The position numbers and the translations under genes are program-made. A DNA stretch of 64,000 nt. Source: Chthoniobacterales bacterium. Lineage in GTDB: Bacteria > Verrucomicrobiota > Verrucomicrobiia > Chthoniobacterales > Terrimicrobiaceae. The notes below the pieces were generated by a model that saw only the letters and a list, made by a program, of their open reading frames with translations, was not told where the DNA came from and ran no database searches. The DNA is taken from contig JACSRU010000115.1 in the NCBI GenBank assembly GCA_014879575.1, positions 1-64,000 on the forward strand, in the 5' to 3' direction. Below are positions 61,706 to 64,000 of this stretch, piece after piece; the first letter of the stretch is position 1; every line of letters begins with the position of its first letter.

Positions 61706-62521
61706 ATGACCGATCCGCTCCAAGAGGCGATTCACGCCTCGCTCCCACTTTTAAAAGAGATCCGAAAGAGTCTGAAACCGCTTCCGTGCGCCTCAAAATC
61801 CGCGCTGTCCAAACTTCGCGACACCGCTGCAAAACGCCCGTCCCTGGCACCTCCCCGGTCCCGTCCGGCTCCCGCCGCGCCATCGCCTGCCTCCGGAAAA
61901 CCGTGGACATTTGACTCCCTGCGGACGGCGATCCTTGCCTGTGAAAAGTGTCCGCACCTCGTGCGCACAAGGACACAGGTTGTCTTTGGTGTCGGAAATC
62001 CGAATGCGGATTTGCTCTTCGTCGGTGAGGCGCCCGGTGCCGAGGAGGACCTGCAGGGGGAACCCTTCGTCGGGCGGGCGGGCCAGCTCCTGACAAAGAT
62101 GATTCAGGCGATGGGATTCGAGCGTTCGGATGTCTTTATCGCAAACGTTCTGAAATGTCGTCCGGACATGCCCGAGGGAAAATCCGGCAACCGAAACCCC
62201 CGGGCGGACGAAATGGCCACCTGCCTACCGTGGCTCCGCGAGCAGATCGCCCTCATCCAACCACGCGCCATCGTGGCCCTGGGGGCAGTGGCTGCGGAAG
62301 GGCTCCTGGGGGACACCTCGCCAATGCGGGATCTGCGCGGACGCTGGCTCGAGTTCCAGGGGATACCCGTCATGGTCACCTACCACCCGGCCTACCTGCT
62401 TCGCAACCAGACCATTACAGAGAAGCGAAAAGTCTGGGAGGACCTCCTCCTGGTCCTGGAAAAGCTTGGGAAAAAAATCTCCGCCAAACAACGGGCGTTT
62501 TTCACGAAATCCGCCGGCTAA
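61706..62521 (+). CDS. Uracil-DNA glycosylase, family 4
   Basis: 271 residues. A Pro/Ala-rich N-terminus (about 1-68) precedes the catalytic domain. Four cysteines C79, C82, C151 and C173 would hold a 4Fe-4S cluster. Motif GEAPGAEED (107-115) is the uracil-binding loop, and HPAYLLRN is the second active-site motif. It removes uracil from DNA. It stands 227 bp after tgt; that gap shows no gene that can be supported. Confidence 0.92.
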   Translation: MTDPLQEAIHASLPLLKEIRKSLKPLPCASKSALSKLRDTAAKRPSLAPPRSRPAPAAPSPASGKPWTFDSLRTAILACEKCPHLVRTRTQVVFGVGNPNADLLFVGEAPGAEEDLQGEPFVGRAGQLLTKMIQAMGFERSDVFIANVLKCRPDMPEGKSGNRNPRADEMATCLPWLREQIALIQPRAIVALGAVAAEGLLGDTSPMRDLRGRWLEFQGIPVMVTYHPAYLLRNQTITEKRKVWEDLLLVLEKLGKKISAKQRAFFTKSAG

Positions 62522-62574
62522 CCGCCTCCCGTGCGCCCCCGGAAAAATCTTGGGAAATCCGGTTCATTTTCCGA

Positions 62575-62602
62575 TTGCCAGACCCGGTTGATGTGCTAGC
62601 GT
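62575..62602 (+). promoter_or_regulatory. Promoter of the ATP synthase operon
   Basis: TTGCCA (62575-62580), a 16-bp spacer ending TGC and TAGCGT (62597-62602) form an extended -10 promoter. The layout equals that at 23094-23121. The leader to the atpB ATG would be about 80 nt. Confidence 0.5.
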
Positions 62603-62690
62603 CGCCCCTTTCCTTGGGCCCGACTGGGAGGAATTCTGTTTCCCTTGCGACACGGAATCCGCCTTGGTCCACCGGCCCAACCATCTCCCA

Positions 62691-63563
62691 ATGTCATTTC
62701 ATCCAATCATCGCCGCAATTTTGAGCCTTCATGCGCCGCATCTCTTCGCGGCGGATGATGGCGTGAGCTTCCTGAGTTGGTTGACCAACTCGATTTTCGT
62801 CAGCATTTTCATCTCTGCTTTTGTGATCTGGCTCTGTCGCCGGGCGACGCGAAAGTTGTTGATCGTCCCGTCCCCGCTCCAGAATGGCTTCGAGTTGGTG
62901 GTGGAAAGCCTCTACACCATGTTGGAGGAAATCGTCGGGAAGCACATGATCGCGCGGACATTTTCGTTTTTTGCGACACTGTTTATTTTTATCCTGGCCT
63001 CGAACTGGTTCGGCCTGCTGCCCGGGGTCGGATCGATCGGCTGGGGGGAGCACCCCCCCGGACGCTTCCTGAGCCTTCCACACGTGGATACTCCGCTTCT
63101 GCGTCCCACCACTGCGGATCTGAACATGACGCTCGCGATGGCGCTGGTTTTCATGGTCCTGTGGCTCTATTGGTCGCTGAGCGAAGTCGGGCTGAAAAAT
63201 TTTCTCACCCACATGTTTGGCGTGAAAGGCGGTCTCAAGGGATTCATGGCACTCGCCCTGGCTCCCATTTTCTTTTTCGTGGGTATCATCGAGGTGATTT
63301 CCATCCTGTTTCGTCCGGTTTCGTTGTCCCTCCGGTTGTATGGCAACGTTTTTGCCGGAGAAAATCTTCTGAGTTCGATGATCACGCTCGGTCATGAACT
63401 CGGTCTGCCCCGGTGGATGGCCGCGCTGGCCTCGATCACCATCCCCATTCCCTTTTACTTCCTCGAACTCCTTGTGGGCGTCCTACAGGCCTTGGTCTTT
63501 ATGTTGCTCTGCGCGGTTTACATCCAACTTGCTACAAGCCACGACGAAGAAGAGGAACACTGA
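62691..63563 (+). CDS. atpB: ATP synthase F0 subunit a
   Basis: 290 residues with about six hydrophobic helices. The essential Arg is R215 in SLSLRLYGNVFAGE, facing the c-ring. NWFGLLPGVGS and the C-terminal LELLVGVLQALVFMLLCAVYI are further subunit a features. An N-terminal hydrophobic segment ending LFA (about 1-20) may be a cleaved signal, as in some bacterial a subunits. It is the first gene of the operon; no atpI is seen. Confidence 0.95.
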   Translation: MSFHPIIAAILSLHAPHLFAADDGVSFLSWLTNSIFVSIFISAFVIWLCRRATRKLLIVPSPLQNGFELVVESLYTMLEEIVGKHMIARTFSFFATLFIFILASNWFGLLPGVGSIGWGEHPPGRFLSLPHVDTPLLRPTTADLNMTLAMALVFMVLWLYWSLSEVGLKNFLTHMFGVKGGLKGFMALALAPIFFFVGIIEVISILFRPVSLSLRLYGNVFAGENLLSSMITLGHELGLPRWMAALASITIPIPFYFLELLVGVLQALVFMLLCAVYIQLATSHDEEEEH

Positions 63564-63633
63564 GACTTTTCCGTCGGGACCGTGGCAGGACTGCGGACGG
63601 CGGGGATAAAAACAACACATACAAAAAATACCT

Positions 63634-63876
63634 ATGAACCCTTACATCATTGCAGAGGCCGCCACAGCGGCGGCGGGAGTCACCGGAAGCCTCACCCTTG
63701 CCCTTGCCGGCGGCGCAGCAGCCATCGGCGTCGGAATGGTCGGATCGAAGGCCGCCGAGGCGGTCGGTCGCAACCCAGGAGCGTTTGGCAAGGTGCTCAC
63801 AATCAGCATCCTTGGCATGGCCCTCTCCGAGGCCATCGCGATTTACGCGTTGATCCTCGCCTTCCAAGGCCGCTAA
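63634..63876 (+). CDS. atpE: ATP synthase F0 subunit c
   Basis: 80 residues in two hydrophobic helices with a polar loop (AVGRNPGA). The ion-carrying carboxylate is E66 in LSEAIAIYAL. The residues next to it lack the pattern expected for Na+ binding, so a proton-driven ring is likely. It lies 70 bp after atpB. Confidence 0.96.
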   Translation: MNPYIIAEAATAAAGVTGSLTLALAGGAAAIGVGMVGSKAAEAVGRNPGAFGKVLTISILGMALSEAIAIYALILAFQGR

Positions 63877-63937
63877 CCTCATTCTTGGAGCCGCCGGTCC
63901 ACCGGACAAGGCGGCTCCTCCACTTTTTTCACTCTCA

Positions 63938-64000
63938 TGGACGCGTTAACCCAAATCTTTGCAACCTTCGGGATCAGCTGGCAAAAATTCGGCGCCCAGG
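63938..64000 (+). CDS. atpF: ATP synthase F0 subunit b, 5' end only
   Basis: The last 63 bp of the window open with ATG and read MDALTQIFATFGISWQKFGA, the usual start of subunit b before its membrane helix. The gene is cut by the window end. Confidence 0.75.

Overview
The window is a GC-rich piece of a Gram-negative bacterial chromosome, most plausibly from the Verrucomicrobiota (inference). Supporting signs are a secreted protease with a PEP-CTERM sorting tail, an OprB-type outer-membrane porin, DsbD, a UDP-sugar pyrophosphorylase of the type known from plants and protists, and several genes whose promoters abut the start codon. There is no rRNA and no CRISPR array. One tRNA is present, a tRNA-Leu(CAG).

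Layout. 0-8 kb: a mechanosensitive channel with a cyclic-nucleotide domain, a carbohydrate porin, then a long leftward gene string: DksA-like protein, L33, S18, DoxX, ArsR-type regulator, two rhodanese proteins (one fused to CoA-disulfide reductase) and a small membrane protein. This looks like ribosome and stringent-response genes followed by a sulfur/redox operon with its own promoter. 8-17.8 kb: housekeeping genes (hflX, uvrC, queE-queD, argG, cdd, msrA) plus an odd membrane-anchored GspE-like ATPase. 17.8-23 kb: a probable origin neighbourhood, with two perfect 16-bp parS palindromes, folE2, ispE, pyrF, a DnaA-box cluster and two poorly characterised genes. 23-33 kb: dsbD, a TSUP transporter, thiE, a K+ channel, the UDP-sugar pyrophosphorylase, a U32 protease-like protein and an AraC regulator.

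33.6-44.5 kb: an accessory, partly decayed catabolic region. It has an RraA-like gene fused out of frame to the tail of a short-chain dehydrogenase, VOC and zinc-ADH genes, a toroid-like protein, the head of a short-chain dehydrogenase cut short, a HAD hydrolase, a methyltransferase with a 10-bp tandem repeat behind its start codon, a 2-hydroxyacid dehydrogenase, a thiolase remnant, a 697-residue putative TIM-barrel protein, a DMT transporter and a Gfo/Idh oxidoreductase. 44.5-50.1 kb: a two-gene cassette encoding a primase-helicase-nuclease fusion and a SWIM-SNF2 helicase. This is the best candidate here for an uncharacterised conflict or genome-maintenance system.

50.1-55.5 kb: a miniature inverted-repeat element, the PEP-CTERM protease, tRNA-Leu, ubiE, a cluster of hairpin repeats (another copy lies at the window start) and two lipid-linked glycosyltransferases. 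55.8-64 kb: infC with an AUU start codon, a HAD phosphatase, a small conserved-looking protein, the pyrR-pyrB-pyrC operon, tgt, a family-4 uracil-DNA glycosylase, and the start of the ATP synthase operon (atpB, atpE, atpF cut by the window end). Pathways shared across the window are pyrimidine synthesis (pyrF, pyrR, pyrB, pyrC, cdd) and queuosine/pterin synthesis (folE2, queD, queE, tgt). All family assignments come from reading motifs by eye; no database search was run.
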